Origin: Paenibacillus pabuli
GTDB lineage: Bacteria; Bacillota; Bacilli; Paenibacillales; Paenibacillaceae
Direction: 5' to 3'
NCBI RefSeq assembly: GCF_023101145.1
Contig: NZ_CP073714.1
Span: 4,340,001-4,404,000 of the forward strand
Length of the DNA: 64,000 bases
Shown here: piece after piece, positions 27,151-36,368 of the stretch
Layout: the number at the start of each line of letters is the position of its first letter
Numbering within the stretch: position 1 is the first letter of the stretch
Notes under the pieces: generated by a model
Databases searched by the model: none
Seen by the model: only the letters and a program-made list of their open reading frames with translations
What the model was told of the DNA's origin: nothing
Position numbers and translations under genes: made by a program

Positions 27151-27516
27151 TTACGGTATATAATTATAAAGATGACCCCACCCGCTACCTAAAGTCTCGA
27201 CTATCAATCTATATTGCTTGCCGCCCTCTAAATAATAGTGTGTTTTGACAGTGGGGTTTGCAGTAGTTGCAACTAATGTATAAATGCTTACCCATCCGCC
27301 TGATTTAAGCTCCTGTAGCGTTACATTAACACTATAGTTTCCACTGTAAAGGTGAGCTTCCAGTTCTCCGTATTGATGTTGGCCCATAATTGGAGCACTT
27401 TCTTTTCTACCACCTGTGACAGGGGCGCCTGTACCATCATTCGCAGCAAATACCTGACTTGCAAATGCCCCCATTAGAACAAATACCAGCAGAAAGGAAA
27501 ACCAGCTTTTTTTCAT
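27151..27516 (-). CDS. Small secreted protein of unknown function
   Basis: A clear signal peptide (MKKSWFSFLLVFVLMGAFAS, cleavage near VFA-A) precedes about 97 residues rich in Gly, Tyr, Ser and Thr, with alternating hydrophobic residues (YSVNVTLQELKSGGWVSIYTL, broken by turns) that suggest a small beta-sandwich. No cysteines, repeats or known motif are visible. ATG at 27516 is nine bases after GGAGGAG; an upstream ATG at 27525 is too close to that site. It is monocistronic with its own strong terminator. The gene stands beside a remnant of the large stalk/PKD protein but shows no similarity to it. Function unknown. Confidence 0.7.
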   Translation of the reverse strand: MKKSWFSFLLVFVLMGAFASQVFAANDGTGAPVTGGRKESAPIMGQHQYGELEAHLYSGNYSVNVTLQELKSGGWVSIYTLVATTANPTVKTHYYLEGGKQYRLIVETLGSGWGHLYNYIP

Positions 27517-27690
27517 TTTAAACATCTCCTCCTTAAATAGTATGTAAAAAATAATTGCATTTACATGTATATAATACCAAAATATTGCTTATTTTCATAT
27601 GATAGATATCATATGAAAATTGTTCTAAATGCTCAGAACCAGCTCCTATGCTGCTCCTAACTCCTTTCTAAGGCAAGAAATGCTTAAAAG

Positions 27691-29205
27691 TTATGGATGA
27701 TCAACACGCCAAGTGTCGAGCTGCCTTTGTATTTCCTCCCGCACTTCGTCCAGACCCGCCTGCTTCAGCTCCTCGTTGAATTTTGGCAGTACCCTGTCTA
27801 CATCCACACTACCGGTCATCAGGCTCGGATAGTACTTTTCCCAAACCATTTTTATAAGGTTGACTTGAATGGAAACACTGGTTAAATCCGGCGTGAATCC
27901 GAGTAACTTTGATTTGACATATTCTGCGTTTGCTGCACGGTACTGATCCCATTTATCCAATGGATCGGGATATTGTCCGCCGATCGTTTTGAGAATGAAC
28001 CAGTTTCCCTGCGTGTACTGCACACCTTCATAGCCAACTGGTACAACTGGATCATCGCCGCTGCCTTCCGAAGATTTCAGCAGGACCTGCCCGTTCTTGT
28101 CCAACGTATAATGCACACCTTCAATACCGTAATTAAACAGATTGCGGATCTCCGGGTCTGTGTTGAGCAGATTCAGGAACTTTACGCTTTCAACGGGATG
28201 CGCTGACTTTGCATTTATCGCCATGATTCCACCGCGAACTGACTCCGTTGTGATCAGTGGCGGGGTTACGGGATAAGCTACAACCTTGTAGCCGCGATCT
28301 TTACTCCAGCTATTTTCCGAAAGTGGTCCTCCTCCTGCAGCTTTCCAGAAAACCAGTTCTTCGCGTTTGAGATTTTGGCTCTCCCGCAGAGCGGCATCTT
28401 CATTGATGTAACCCTTAACGTAATAACTGCGGAGTGTATCCAGCACCTGCCTTGCTTCCGTAGTCTCAAAAATATTGATCACTTGCGCATCTGTATCCAG
28501 AGAACGCACCATGAGCGGTAGCGGTTTGTCCAGCACATATTCGTAACCGTACATGGCAAAGAAGTTCTGGGAGTCCTTGTCCATCTCCATCAACTGATAG
28601 GAGGGTTCCTTTTCCTTGAGCATTTGGAACAGCGGATCCAGGGATTCCAGGGTATTGTACTTTGTAATGTCGATGCCATACTTTTTGACAAGCGTCTCAG
28701 GATACATCCACTGCATGCGAACCGCAAGCTCCTTGTTCGTGGGCACGCCGTATATGCCGCCGTCCTCCATGCGGACACCCTGCCATAAAACGGGGTCTAT
28801 TGAGTCGTACATATCCTTGCCGAAGCTGGATAAGTAGCTGTCCAGTCTAAGCCAGGCTCCCCGCTGAACGTAGCTTGAATAATCCGTCGTAAAAGCAATG
28901 TCAAAAGGGGTTCCTGTTGAAATTAGCGTATTAATCCGGTCATTGTACTCCTGCCACCCAACCTTTATGTATGTAATGGTGATTCCGATTTTTTGGGCCA
29001 ATACTTCGTTGATTTTATCATTGACCATCTTCAGATCCGGGTCAGGATTGCCGAGTGTATAATAAATCAGATTCACCGTGTTGATATGATTGTCAGGTTC
29101 TTCGTTCATGCCCGAACTTGAGATACAACCGGACAAAGGCAGCACTAACATCGCTGTAATGAGGACAGCCTTGAGGATCGTGTTCTGGATACATGGATGT
29201 ATCAT
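27691..29205 (-). CDS. ABC-type sugar-binding lipoprotein in the YesMN operon
   Basis: Lipobox LPLSGC (Cys27) marks a membrane-anchored family-1 solute-binding protein of 504 residues. It resembles the binding protein at 31879-33384 (shared layout INxxTG.PFDIAFTTDYSSY / FDIMFTNNGKY, and YFxxLxTDPEIRNLFNYG), which suggests duplication. It begins six bases after the response regulator stop, with AAAGGAG upstream, so it is co-transcribed with the sensor kinase and regulator and not with the permeases. It may present ligand to the YesM-type kinase, or be a second delivery protein for the same importer. Both are inference. Confidence 0.85.
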   Translation of the reverse strand: MIHPCIQNTILKAVLITAMLVLPLSGCISSSGMNEEPDNHINTVNLIYYTLGNPDPDLKMVNDKINEVLAQKIGITITYIKVGWQEYNDRINTLISTGTPFDIAFTTDYSSYVQRGAWLRLDSYLSSFGKDMYDSIDPVLWQGVRMEDGGIYGVPTNKELAVRMQWMYPETLVKKYGIDITKYNTLESLDPLFQMLKEKEPSYQLMEMDKDSQNFFAMYGYEYVLDKPLPLMVRSLDTDAQVINIFETTEARQVLDTLRSYYVKGYINEDAALRESQNLKREELVFWKAAGGGPLSENSWSKDRGYKVVAYPVTPPLITTESVRGGIMAINAKSAHPVESVKFLNLLNTDPEIRNLFNYGIEGVHYTLDKNGQVLLKSSEGSGDDPVVPVGYEGVQYTQGNWFILKTIGGQYPDPLDKWDQYRAANAEYVKSKLLGFTPDLTSVSIQVNLIKMVWEKYYPSLMTGSVDVDRVLPKFNEELKQAGLDEVREEIQRQLDTWRVDHP

Positions 29206-29211
29206 TCAGCA

Positions 29212-29973
29212 CTACTCCTTTCTCCGCAGATCGGAAGGCGATTTGCTGAAGTAGGCTTGGAAATGCGTATAAAAATAGTTCAGATTGGCATACCCGACGG
29301 AGAGGGCAATTGTCGAAATTTTCTCGTTCGTAGCTGTAATCCGATCTTTCGCACATAACATCCGGTAAACCATAAGGTACTCCGAAAATTTCATTTTGGT
29401 TTCTTTAAGAAACAACTGTCCAAGATAGGTTCCATTCATCCGAAAACGGCTGGCCAACACTTTGAGATTGATATTTTGGTCATATTCAGCCTTAACCATC
29501 AGCAAAATGCGGTTGGTTAGCTTGGATAAACTGTCGTAGCGTACTTCCAATACGGGGTCTATGTCACGGCAGTTCAGATTTCTTCCTTCCAGCGTACCGT
29601 TCAAATTTTCGACAACAACCCTTTCAATCAGAGTTTGCAGTTTTGCTCGCTCAACGGGCTTGAGCAGATAATCCTTAACCCCACAATGAATAGCCTCCAG
29701 GGCGTACTCGAACTCACCATAACCGCTCATCATAATATAGGTAGTCGGGAGCCCTAGCTCATTAAGCTTGTGAATGGCGTTATAGCCTCGCTCCTTACCG
29801 ATGCAAACGTCAAAGATTGCGAGGTCCGGCCAAAACTCCACAGCCTTTGTTAGCGCATCATCATAGGTTTCGCTGGTTTCGATCTGTCTAAAGCCGAGCA
29901 TTTCCCAATCCAGCGTTCGCTTGATTCCTTCCAGGATTAGTGGCTCGTCATCAACGATTAGAAGTTTGTACAT
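29212..29973 (-). CDS. YesN-type response regulator (receiver plus AraC HTH)
   Basis: A receiver domain (residues 1-120; acidic pocket Asp8/Asp9, phospho-acceptor Asp55 in AIFDVCIG, Lys in YLLKPVE) is joined to an AraC-type HTH at the C-terminus (about 150-250; FRMNGTYLGQLFLKETK, VGYANLNYFYTHFQAYF). At 253 residues it lacks the long middle region of many YesN proteins. ATG 29973 overlaps the kinase end closely (3-base gap) with AAGGAGG upstream. It should activate the importer genes that lie upstream in the same direction. Confidence 0.92.
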   Translation of the reverse strand: MYKLLIVDDEPLILEGIKRTLDWEMLGFRQIETSETYDDALTKAVEFWPDLAIFDVCIGKERGYNAIHKLNELGLPTTYIMMSGYGEFEYALEAIHCGVKDYLLKPVERAKLQTLIERVVVENLNGTLEGRNLNCRDIDPVLEVRYDSLSKLTNRILLMVKAEYDQNINLKVLASRFRMNGTYLGQLFLKETKMKFSEYLMVYRMLCAKDRITATNEKISTIALSVGYANLNYFYTHFQAYFSKSPSDLRRKE

Positions 29974-29976
29974 ACA

Positions 29977-31704
29977 TTACGCCTCCTTCGCTATGGTTAA
30001 GGTAACTTTGACACCCGCTTCCACATTATTTTCAATTTGCATGGTAAAGGCTTTTCCATAGAAAAAATGAAGTCGTGTATACACGTTGCGCAGGCCAATG
30101 CTCTCCGATGCCGAGTCTCCGACAAAAGACAGCTTGCGGCGGATATCAGCCAATCGATCTTCCGAGATCGAGTTTCCATTGTCTACAATCTCCAATACGT
30201 ATGAGTGGGCATTTTCAAAGCCATTCACAACAAGCAGATTAAATTCGTGGTCCGAATGGAACCCATGAACGAAAAAATTCTCGGCGAGCGGCTGCATCCA
30301 GAATTTAACGGTAGGTAAAGCCAGCAGTCCCTGGTCCACATTGATTTGATAATAGAATTTGTCCGGATATTTAAATTCCATGATCTTCAAGTATTTTTCA
30401 AGCAAAGCCAGCTCACTGCCCAACAGAACAATATCTTCGTTCTTCACAATTTCACGATATAACGAGCCCAGAGTAGCTACCGCTTCAGCAGTATCAACCG
30501 CACGGCCTGCCAGCGCAAACGATCGGATAATTTCAAGTGTATTGTATAAAAAATGAGGGTTAATTTGATTTTGAAGCGCTTTCATTTCTGTTTCCTTCTG
30601 TTTCAGTTTTAGCATATATTCGGTTCGAATATGTTGGTTAAGCTGAAGCGTCATATCGTCGAGTTCCCTCGCGATCACTCCGTACTCATTCTTCCGATAG
30701 CGGGTCGGACTGATTGGCGTAAAATTGGCGGATTTTACACGTTGGATGGAGTAGATAATTCGTTGCAGAAAACCTGCGTCTTCACGGAGATTGTATCCGA
30801 TTAACAGAAGAAAACTGATCATGGCTGTCAAGAAGATCAAAAACACGATTAGCAGCATGCCGGCTTTTTGCCGAATGAGGACTGAAATGTCTACAATACT
30901 GATGAATTGGTAGTTGTAAGCATTGGAGGAATGGCTCACATAAAACACGTGGTCCAGCTTGTCCAGCTGTATAAATCCCTTGTTACGTTTGTTTGTCGCA
31001 ACCTCTCTGAATAATTCCTGGTCGGCGCTGCCTTCCGTGTCCATGAGATAGACATCCCCAGCCGTACTGACGACTCCGTTTTCAATCCACTGATTGTTTT
31101 GCACGCCTTTGAATAATACTTCGCTGCTGACGAGAAAACGAAATTCACCAAGCTGGCGTGAGATTTGATTTTCGTCCAATAGCTGCTTGCGAATGACGAA
31201 TCCTCTTTGGATTGTTTCACGAAATAATTCATTCGTGTTAGGCAGGTTAAATAAAAAGCTCATGGCTCCGTTCCTGGCAAAACGAACTACGTTACCTCGT
31301 TCCTCCGTATGCAGACTCACCTGGATGATATCTTCCTGCCCGCTGCCAAGAAAAGCTTTCACGTCTTCCGGAAACGAAGCGAGAGGCTGATCATAGCGGC
31401 TGTTCTGAAGTCTACTCGTTAAATAGCCTTCGGCGCTGTTGGCGAGGAAAAAGCGAACGTCTGCCACGAGACCGTTATTAGAGTAGACTCGCTGCAAATA
31501 TGCTTCAATTCGCTCGGCGTCGTTTTGAAGCCTGTTTTCAACCCTGGAAAAGTCATCTGTGGCTTGATTCTGAGCATTCTCCAACCATTGCTGCAGTAAA
31601 AAAAGGGATGTAAATACGCCTAAAATCAGACCCATGAATAATGTGAAAATCGTGTAAGCAATAAATTTGCGACGGTATATTTTGATTTGAAAGAAGGAAA
31701 ACAT
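29977..31704 (-). CDS. YesM-type sensor histidine kinase
   Basis: The 575-residue kinase has a first membrane helix (about residues 14-36), a large extracellular Cache-like sensor, a second helix (LLIVFLIFLTAMISFLLLIG), a HAMP region, and a His_kinase domain with QNQINPHFLYNTLEI, whose His is the phosphorylation site. The ATPase part has a shortened N-box and a G-box around SIGLRNVYTRLHFFYG. It pairs with the YesN-type regulator directly downstream. AAGGAG lies upstream of ATG 31704. The importer operon lies just upstream behind a terminator, so this two-component system probably senses the importer's sugar outside the cell. Confidence 0.92.
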   Translation of the reverse strand: MFSFFQIKIYRRKFIAYTIFTLFMGLILGVFTSLFLLQQWLENAQNQATDDFSRVENRLQNDAERIEAYLQRVYSNNGLVADVRFFLANSAEGYLTSRLQNSRYDQPLASFPEDVKAFLGSGQEDIIQVSLHTEERGNVVRFARNGAMSFLFNLPNTNELFRETIQRGFVIRKQLLDENQISRQLGEFRFLVSSEVLFKGVQNNQWIENGVVSTAGDVYLMDTEGSADQELFREVATNKRNKGFIQLDKLDHVFYVSHSSNAYNYQFISIVDISVLIRQKAGMLLIVFLIFLTAMISFLLLIGYNLREDAGFLQRIIYSIQRVKSANFTPISPTRYRKNEYGVIARELDDMTLQLNQHIRTEYMLKLKQKETEMKALQNQINPHFLYNTLEIIRSFALAGRAVDTAEAVATLGSLYREIVKNEDIVLLGSELALLEKYLKIMEFKYPDKFYYQINVDQGLLALPTVKFWMQPLAENFFVHGFHSDHEFNLLVVNGFENAHSYVLEIVDNGNSISEDRLADIRRKLSFVGDSASESIGLRNVYTRLHFFYGKAFTMQIENNVEAGVKVTLTIAKEA

Positions 31705-31825
31705 GCAGCTCTCCTTGGCTATTGGATTATATTGAGAAGTATAGTTTTAACATATAGCTATTTGTTAGACAAATCAATCATTAATAAGCTCGAATTAAAT
31801 GCTAAAGTCTTCAACAAGGTTTGAA

Positions 31826-31858
31826 AACCCGAACGGCCACGAAGGCTCTGTTCGGGTT
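31826..31858 (-). terminator. Terminator of the second importer operon
   Basis: AACCCGAAC pairs with GTTCGGGTT across a 15-base loop, starting about 20 bases past the binding-protein stop and followed by TTC. It separates the importer from the YesMN genes. The T-run is short, so read-through is likely. Confidence 0.6.
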
Positions 31859-31878
31859 ATTGTCGCAAGTCTCAAAAA

Positions 31879-33384
31879 TTACGATTTGAAATATGCATTA
31901 ATCTGTTCTTGAGCGGCCTCCATGATCTTATCCATGCCAGCTTTCTTCAACTCTTCTATGATCTGTGGTATCCGTTTCTCCGGATCGGACGCCCCAGTGA
32001 TCAGCTCATAACTGTATTTGTTCCATACAGCCTTCACATTGGCTACTTCTGTGCCCAGTTCGCTAATATCCAGTGCAAAGCCAAGGATCGAAGATGAGGT
32101 GGCTGCTTCATTCAGCTTGCGAACCTGATCCCACTGATCCTCGGGTGCGCCCTTCGTAACAGCCATGTTGAAGAATGTGCCTTGTGTATAAGCCGCCAGC
32201 GGCCATGAATCCGTTTTCCGTTCAACTGTTTTGTCGTTTACATAATCGAAATCAACGCCTTCTTCGCCATAGGCAAGCATATTGCGCAGCTTGGAATCGG
32301 TGTTTACCAGTTCCAGATATTTAAGCGCTTCTTCCTTGTACTTTGAGTTGGCGGAGATTGCATTCATGGATCCCTGGATTGTGCTGGTTGTATAGATCGG
32401 ACCCAGAATTTGAACCATGTCGTATTTCTCTATGCCTGCGGAGATTTGCCAGTTCACTTCCGCACCAGGGAACGCCTGCGCGCTGAAGAATGGTCGATAA
32501 GGGTCGGCTTCGATCTTGGTCGGTGCATCCGGATTGATGATGCCGTCCTTGTACCATTGATGCATAAGCTTCAGCTTCGCCTGTATATCCGGTTGTTCCA
32601 GAACGGAAACGACTTTGCGGGAACTATCGTCAGTCTTCACCCCGATCGGCTGAAAGCCGAGAGTCATGTCGTCATAGTCGTTAAAGAAACCGCTAATGCC
32701 TTCGCCCTGTGTCAAGGAAAGCGGGTAGAATCCCTTGCCTTCACCGGCCTTAATGTCGCGGAATGGCTTGTCCAGATCCTGCAGTGTCTTGATGCTGCCG
32801 AGGTCAATGTTGTATTTTTGAACGAGCGCATCGTCGAACACCCAGTACTGGGTTAAAGAGGAATCCTTGTATGTTGGAACGGCGTATATCTTGCCTCCGA
32901 TCTTTGTACCGTCCCATACCATTTCAGGGATATAACTGTGCAGGTCCGGCACCGTGTTTGGCACAAGATCAGTAAGATCTGTAAATGCGCCCATGTTGAC
33001 CTGCTGACTGTATTTTCCGTTATTCGTAAACATGATGTCGAAAGCTTCGCCGGAGTTAACAATTGTATTAATCTTGGTGTCCCAATCGCCCCAACTGGCA
33101 ACGCGTAGATCGATTTTCACGCCTATCTTCTCGGCCGTATACTCGTTTATCTTCTCCATTGCCTTATCAAAATTGGCTGGCACTTGTCCGCCGATCGTCC
33201 ACCACACCAGCGTTGGTACTTCGCCGGAACCTTCGCCTACATTCGATCCTGAGTTTTCCGTTGGCGTGTTGTTTGCTGCGTTATTGCTGTCTGAGCCGGA
33301 ACAGCCTGCTAAACCAAAGATAGCCATCATTATCGCTCCAATGAAAAGCGGAGCATTCAACCATGCTTTAAACCTTTTTCTCAT
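31879..33384 (-). CDS. CUT1 sugar ABC importer, substrate-binding lipoprotein (system 2)
   Basis: Lipobox GLAGC (Cys28) is followed by a Ser/Asn-rich linker and a 501-residue family-1 binding protein. It is the third gene after two permeases and has GGGAGG upstream of ATG 33384. Its paralogue at 27691-29205 is encoded behind the YesMN pair. No hydrolase is linked to this importer, so the ligand cannot be guessed. A small hairpin at 33441-33461 separates it from the permease and may adjust expression of binding protein relative to permeases. Confidence 0.9.
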   Translation of the reverse strand: MRKRFKAWLNAPLFIGAIMMAIFGLAGCSGSDSNNAANNTPTENSGSNVGEGSGEVPTLVWWTIGGQVPANFDKAMEKINEYTAEKIGVKIDLRVASWGDWDTKINTIVNSGEAFDIMFTNNGKYSQQVNMGAFTDLTDLVPNTVPDLHSYIPEMVWDGTKIGGKIYAVPTYKDSSLTQYWVFDDALVQKYNIDLGSIKTLQDLDKPFRDIKAGEGKGFYPLSLTQGEGISGFFNDYDDMTLGFQPIGVKTDDSSRKVVSVLEQPDIQAKLKLMHQWYKDGIINPDAPTKIEADPYRPFFSAQAFPGAEVNWQISAGIEKYDMVQILGPIYTTSTIQGSMNAISANSKYKEEALKYLELVNTDSKLRNMLAYGEEGVDFDYVNDKTVERKTDSWPLAAYTQGTFFNMAVTKGAPEDQWDQVRKLNEAATSSSILGFALDISELGTEVANVKAVWNKYSYELITGASDPEKRIPQIIEELKKAGMDKIMEAAQEQINAYFKS

Positions 33385-33440
33385 TCCTCTATTCCCTCCC
33401 TTAAGTTAACACGCACCGATCCTGCGCAAAAATGATGATA

Positions 33441-33461
33441 AATCTGAAATTTCCAGATTTA
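33441..33461 (-). promoter_or_regulatory. Intercistronic hairpin between permease and binding protein
   Basis: AAATCTG and CAGATTT form a seven-base-pair AT-rich stem with a seven-base loop in the 84-base gap. There is no T-run, so an mRNA stability element fits better than a terminator. Confidence 0.35.
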
Positions 33462-33468
33462 TTTCGAA

Positions 33469-34398
33469 TTATCCCTTAACTGCACCCACCGTCAGACCGG
33501 AGATAAAGTATTTCTGGAAGAAGGGGTATGCCAGTGCAACGGGCAGTACAATAATGATCGCAACAGCCATACGGGCCGATTCTTTGGGCATGGTGGCGAC
33601 AAGTTCCGCGTAGCTGATGCCCATCGTCGAGGCGTTTTTAGCCAGCGCGTCAACGTTGCTCATCAGGCTGTTCAGTAGTGCTTGCAGTGAATACAAGGCC
33701 TGGTCGTCAATATACAGCATCGATTGAAACCAGTCATTCCAGTACGAGAAGCAGAGGAAAAGGCCAATCGTCGCTAGAACAGGCAATGAGATCGGGAGTA
33801 CAATCGTGAAGAAGATACGAAATTGACCTGCTCCGTCGATTTCGGCCGATTCGATCAGCCCGTCCGGAATGGTTGTCTTGAAAAACGTTTTGCAGATGAT
33901 GACATTAAAGGAGGAAACGGCCAAGGGCAGAATCAACGCCCAGATGGTATTACTTAATCCTAACATCGTTGAATTGATGTAATAGCTGGAGACAAGACCG
34001 CCGTTGAAAACCATTGGGATGAACACAACCCATGTCAACAGCCCTTTCAGTTTAAATTGGGGGCGGGAGAGTGCGTAGCCCATCGTAGTGGTTAGCAGTA
34101 CGCCAATCAACGTGCCTACTACCGTAACGAATACGGAAACACCGAGTGCACGTACTATCATCGAGCCCTGCTTGACGATATAGTTGTAGGCTTCAGCCGA
34201 AAATGCCGACGGCAGGAGTTGGTAGCCAGTCTCTCGAATGGAAGCCTCACTAGACAATGAAATGGACAGCACCACGATGATAGGAACTACACATAACAAG
34301 GCTAAAACAATAAAGATCAGGTGGAATAAAATGTTCGTGCCTTTGCCGACCCGATTAAACTTATCAAGACCGGAATCATAGCTTGTTTGTGTTGACAT
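33469..34398 (-). CDS. CUT1 sugar ABC importer permease (YtcP type, system 2)
   Basis: A 309-residue permease with six helices, the EAA loop (ESAEIDGAGQFRIFFTIVLP) and the typical ending FFQKYFISGLTVGAVKG. It pairs with the LplB-type permease encoded 15 bases upstream. GGAGACGGGAAG precedes ATG 34398. The operon has no ATPase gene, so a shared MsmX-like ATPase is expected. Confidence 0.9.
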   Translation of the reverse strand: MSTQTSYDSGLDKFNRVGKGTNILFHLIFIVLALLCVVPIIVVLSISLSSEASIRETGYQLLPSAFSAEAYNYIVKQGSMIVRALGVSVFVTVVGTLIGVLLTTTMGYALSRPQFKLKGLLTWVVFIPMVFNGGLVSSYYINSTMLGLSNTIWALILPLAVSSFNVIICKTFFKTTIPDGLIESAEIDGAGQFRIFFTIVLPISLPVLATIGLFLCFSYWNDWFQSMLYIDDQALYSLQALLNSLMSNVDALAKNASTMGISYAELVATMPKESARMAVAIIIVLPVALAYPFFQKYFISGLTVGAVKG

Positions 34399-34413
34399 CT
34401 TCCCGTCTCCTCT

Positions 34414-35358
34414 CTAGATCAGCGCGCTTTCTGGATCAACTTTACGAACAATCCAGTTCGCCAATAGGATCATTCCGCAGCCCAGCACAGATTGCATGAA
34501 AGCAGAAGCGGATGCCATACCCACCGTAGCGGTTTTGAGTTGTTTGTATACGAGCACATCGACCGTCGTGGTCACATTATAGAGAGAATTGGAATCTCGC
34601 GGCACCTGAAAGAACAAGCCAAAATCCGTGGAGAAGATGCCTCCAACCGACAAGATAAACATCAACACGATAACAAATTTCATCAAGGGCAGCGTAATAT
34701 ACCATGTCTGCTGCCACTTACTGGCGCCATCGATGACGGCCGCTTCGTAATAGGTCGAATCCATACTTGTAATGGTCGCCAAATAGACAACCATCCCGTA
34801 GCCGAGACCCTTCCACATATTCATAAATACCAAGAAATAAGGCCAATACGACGGTTCCATATACCAATTTTTTGGGTCCTGGCTGAAATGGGTCAAAACT
34901 TGGTTGGCAATCCCCTTGTCATAGCTCAGGAAGGCCCAAAGCACCGCAGAAACGACAACCCAAGATAGAAAATACGGCAGGAACATCATCGTCTGATAAA
35001 CCTTGGCTGCCTTGCGGCTATGCAGCTGTCCGACCATTAATGCAAGCGACACAGGCACGACGATACCCAGAATAATAAAGATCATGTTGTAACCGATTGT
35101 GTTGCGAATTACGATCCAGACGTCGTTTGAACTGAACAGGAATTCAAAGTTTTTGAAGCCGATCCAATCGCTATTTATCACATTGCTGAGAAAGTTTCCG
35201 TGAATCTTGAAATCCTTGAAAGCGATAATGACACCAAACATCGGCAAGAAGCTGAACAGAATGTACCAGATTGTGGTCGGAAGTGCGAGCAGCGTAAGCT
35301 CGGTATCATGCTTGCGCCAGCGGGTTCGTACTCTTTTGCGGGTGACTTTTGCTCCCAT
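34414..35358 (-). CDS. CUT1 sugar ABC importer permease (LplB type, system 2)
   Basis: A 314-residue permease with the family opening (TIWYILFSFLPMFGVIIAFKD), six helices and the EAA loop (YEAAVIDGASKWQQTWYITLP). It is the first gene of the second importer operon: LplB-type permease, YtcP-type permease, binding protein, terminator, then kinase, regulator and second binding protein. GAAGGGAAG lies before ATG 35358. Confidence 0.9.
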   Translation of the reverse strand: MGAKVTRKRVRTRWRKHDTELTLLALPTTIWYILFSFLPMFGVIIAFKDFKIHGNFLSNVINSDWIGFKNFEFLFSSNDVWIVIRNTIGYNMIFIILGIVVPVSLALMVGQLHSRKAAKVYQTMMFLPYFLSWVVVSAVLWAFLSYDKGIANQVLTHFSQDPKNWYMEPSYWPYFLVFMNMWKGLGYGMVVYLATITSMDSTYYEAAVIDGASKWQQTWYITLPLMKFVIVLMFILSVGGIFSTDFGLFFQVPRDSNSLYNVTTTVDVLVYKQLKTATVGMASASAFMQSVLGCGMILLANWIVRKVDPESALI

Positions 35359-35731
35359 ATCATTCTTCCCTTCTTGTAGTACCTATCCTTGATTAGTTGT
35401 AATTCTATGAAAATCGCCAGATGATTCCTAGATCAAAAACGTAAGACAATAGTCAAAAAACATTAGGTTTTAGTATATTTCACATCGATTTTTCATTGTG
35501 ATTTTCTAATCGACTTATTTCGATTAACAAAGGAACACTACAAAATACTGTTGATAACATCACTAACGCTATCATCATTTTTAATCGGATTAGTTTTTGT
35601 TGGGATATTTAAGTAGGAAGAATTGTTACCTGTTCGTTGCTCTTTGACTGTTTTTCTTATAAGATTCGCTTCTGCTGATAGAAGTAGAGTATAGTAATCA
35701 TAGTTAAAATTTTTTCTAGGAGGCGACAGCC
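35359..35731. other. Divergent intergenic region, no gene seen
   Basis: This AT-rich gap must hold the promoters of the leftward importer operon and the rightward VOC gene. A minus-strand TTGACT near 35448 is a reasonable -35, and the plus strand has TATAGT near 35694 as a -10 for the VOC gene. No cre, riboswitch or gene was recognised. A 66-codon minus-strand frame has no ribosome binding site. Confidence 0.4.
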
Positions 35732-36133
35732 ATGCCACAAGAAATCTGGATTAACCTGCCTGTCAAAGATGTTGAGAAATCAACTGCCTTTTTCAATGAG
35801 ATTGGATTCGCTGCGGTAAGCGTTGGAAACGAGAGAGCCAAGCTTTCCATAGGTCAAACAGCGATTCTGTTGTTCCCGGAGTCGGCGTTTGAGAAATTTA
35901 CAGGTTCAAAAACAGCAGATACTTCCCATAGTGCAGAAGTGATATTTTCCATTGGCGCTGAAAGCAGAGAAGAAATAGATGCCTTTATTCAAAAAGTGGA
36001 GTTTGCCGGAGGAAACATTTTTGGCAAACCGAGTGAAAGCGACGGATGGATGTACGGTGCAGGATTTGCCGACCTGGACGGACACCGCTGGAACCTGCTA
36101 TACATGGATGAGAGTAAAATGCCGAAAAAATAA
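35732..36133 (+). CDS. VOC-superfamily (glyoxalase/bleomycin-resistance-like) protein
   Basis: A 133-residue protein with the paired beta-alpha-beta-beta-beta units of the VOC fold: NLPVKDVEKSTAFFNEIGF at the start and FADLDGHRWNLLYMDESKM at the end. This subgroup is common in Bacillota and often annotated as a lactoylglutathione-lyase-like or extradiol-dioxygenase-like protein. No substrate can be assigned. AGGAGGCGACAGCC precedes ATG. It is monocistronic, with a GC-rich hairpin at 36138-36169. Confidence 0.85.
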   Translation: MPQEIWINLPVKDVEKSTAFFNEIGFAAVSVGNERAKLSIGQTAILLFPESAFEKFTGSKTADTSHSAEVIFSIGAESREEIDAFIQKVEFAGGNIFGKPSESDGWMYGAGFADLDGHRWNLLYMDESKMPKK

Positions 36134-36137
36134 GTGA

Positions 36138-36172
36138 AACGCCGGTCACCTGTCAAGGTCGCCGGCGTTGGT
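36138..36172 (+). terminator. Hairpin after the VOC gene
   Basis: AACGCCGG (36138-36145) pairs with CCGGCGTT (36162-36169), starting within five bases of the stop. A short T-containing run (GGTTTAT) follows. Confidence 0.55.
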
Positions 36173-36271
36173 TTATATGCTGTTTCGTACCGATTAAAGT
36201 AATGAACTGATGATGTAACAAACAATTGAAGAATTCATCAGGCATCTCTATATCCTTCGCCGTATATAAAA

Positions 36272-36317
36272 GAAAACCACTAATCAATGAAGAAGTCTCC
36301 AATGATTAGTGGTTTAT
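36272..36317 (-). terminator. Terminator of the SDR gene
   Basis: AAACCACTAATCA and TGATTAGTGGTTT form a 13-base-pair stem. On the minus strand TTTCTTTTA follows. It lies about 50 bases past the SDR stop and may also catch transcripts from the left. Confidence 0.7.
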
Positions 36318-36368
36318 TTCGAATCAAAAATCAATTTTCAAATAAAAATCATCTCTATCTCACCAAAA

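Noticed and set aside
35538..35738. 66-codon minus-strand frame before the VOC gene
   Set aside because: No ribosome binding site; it overlaps the start and ribosome binding site of a clear gene on the other strand.
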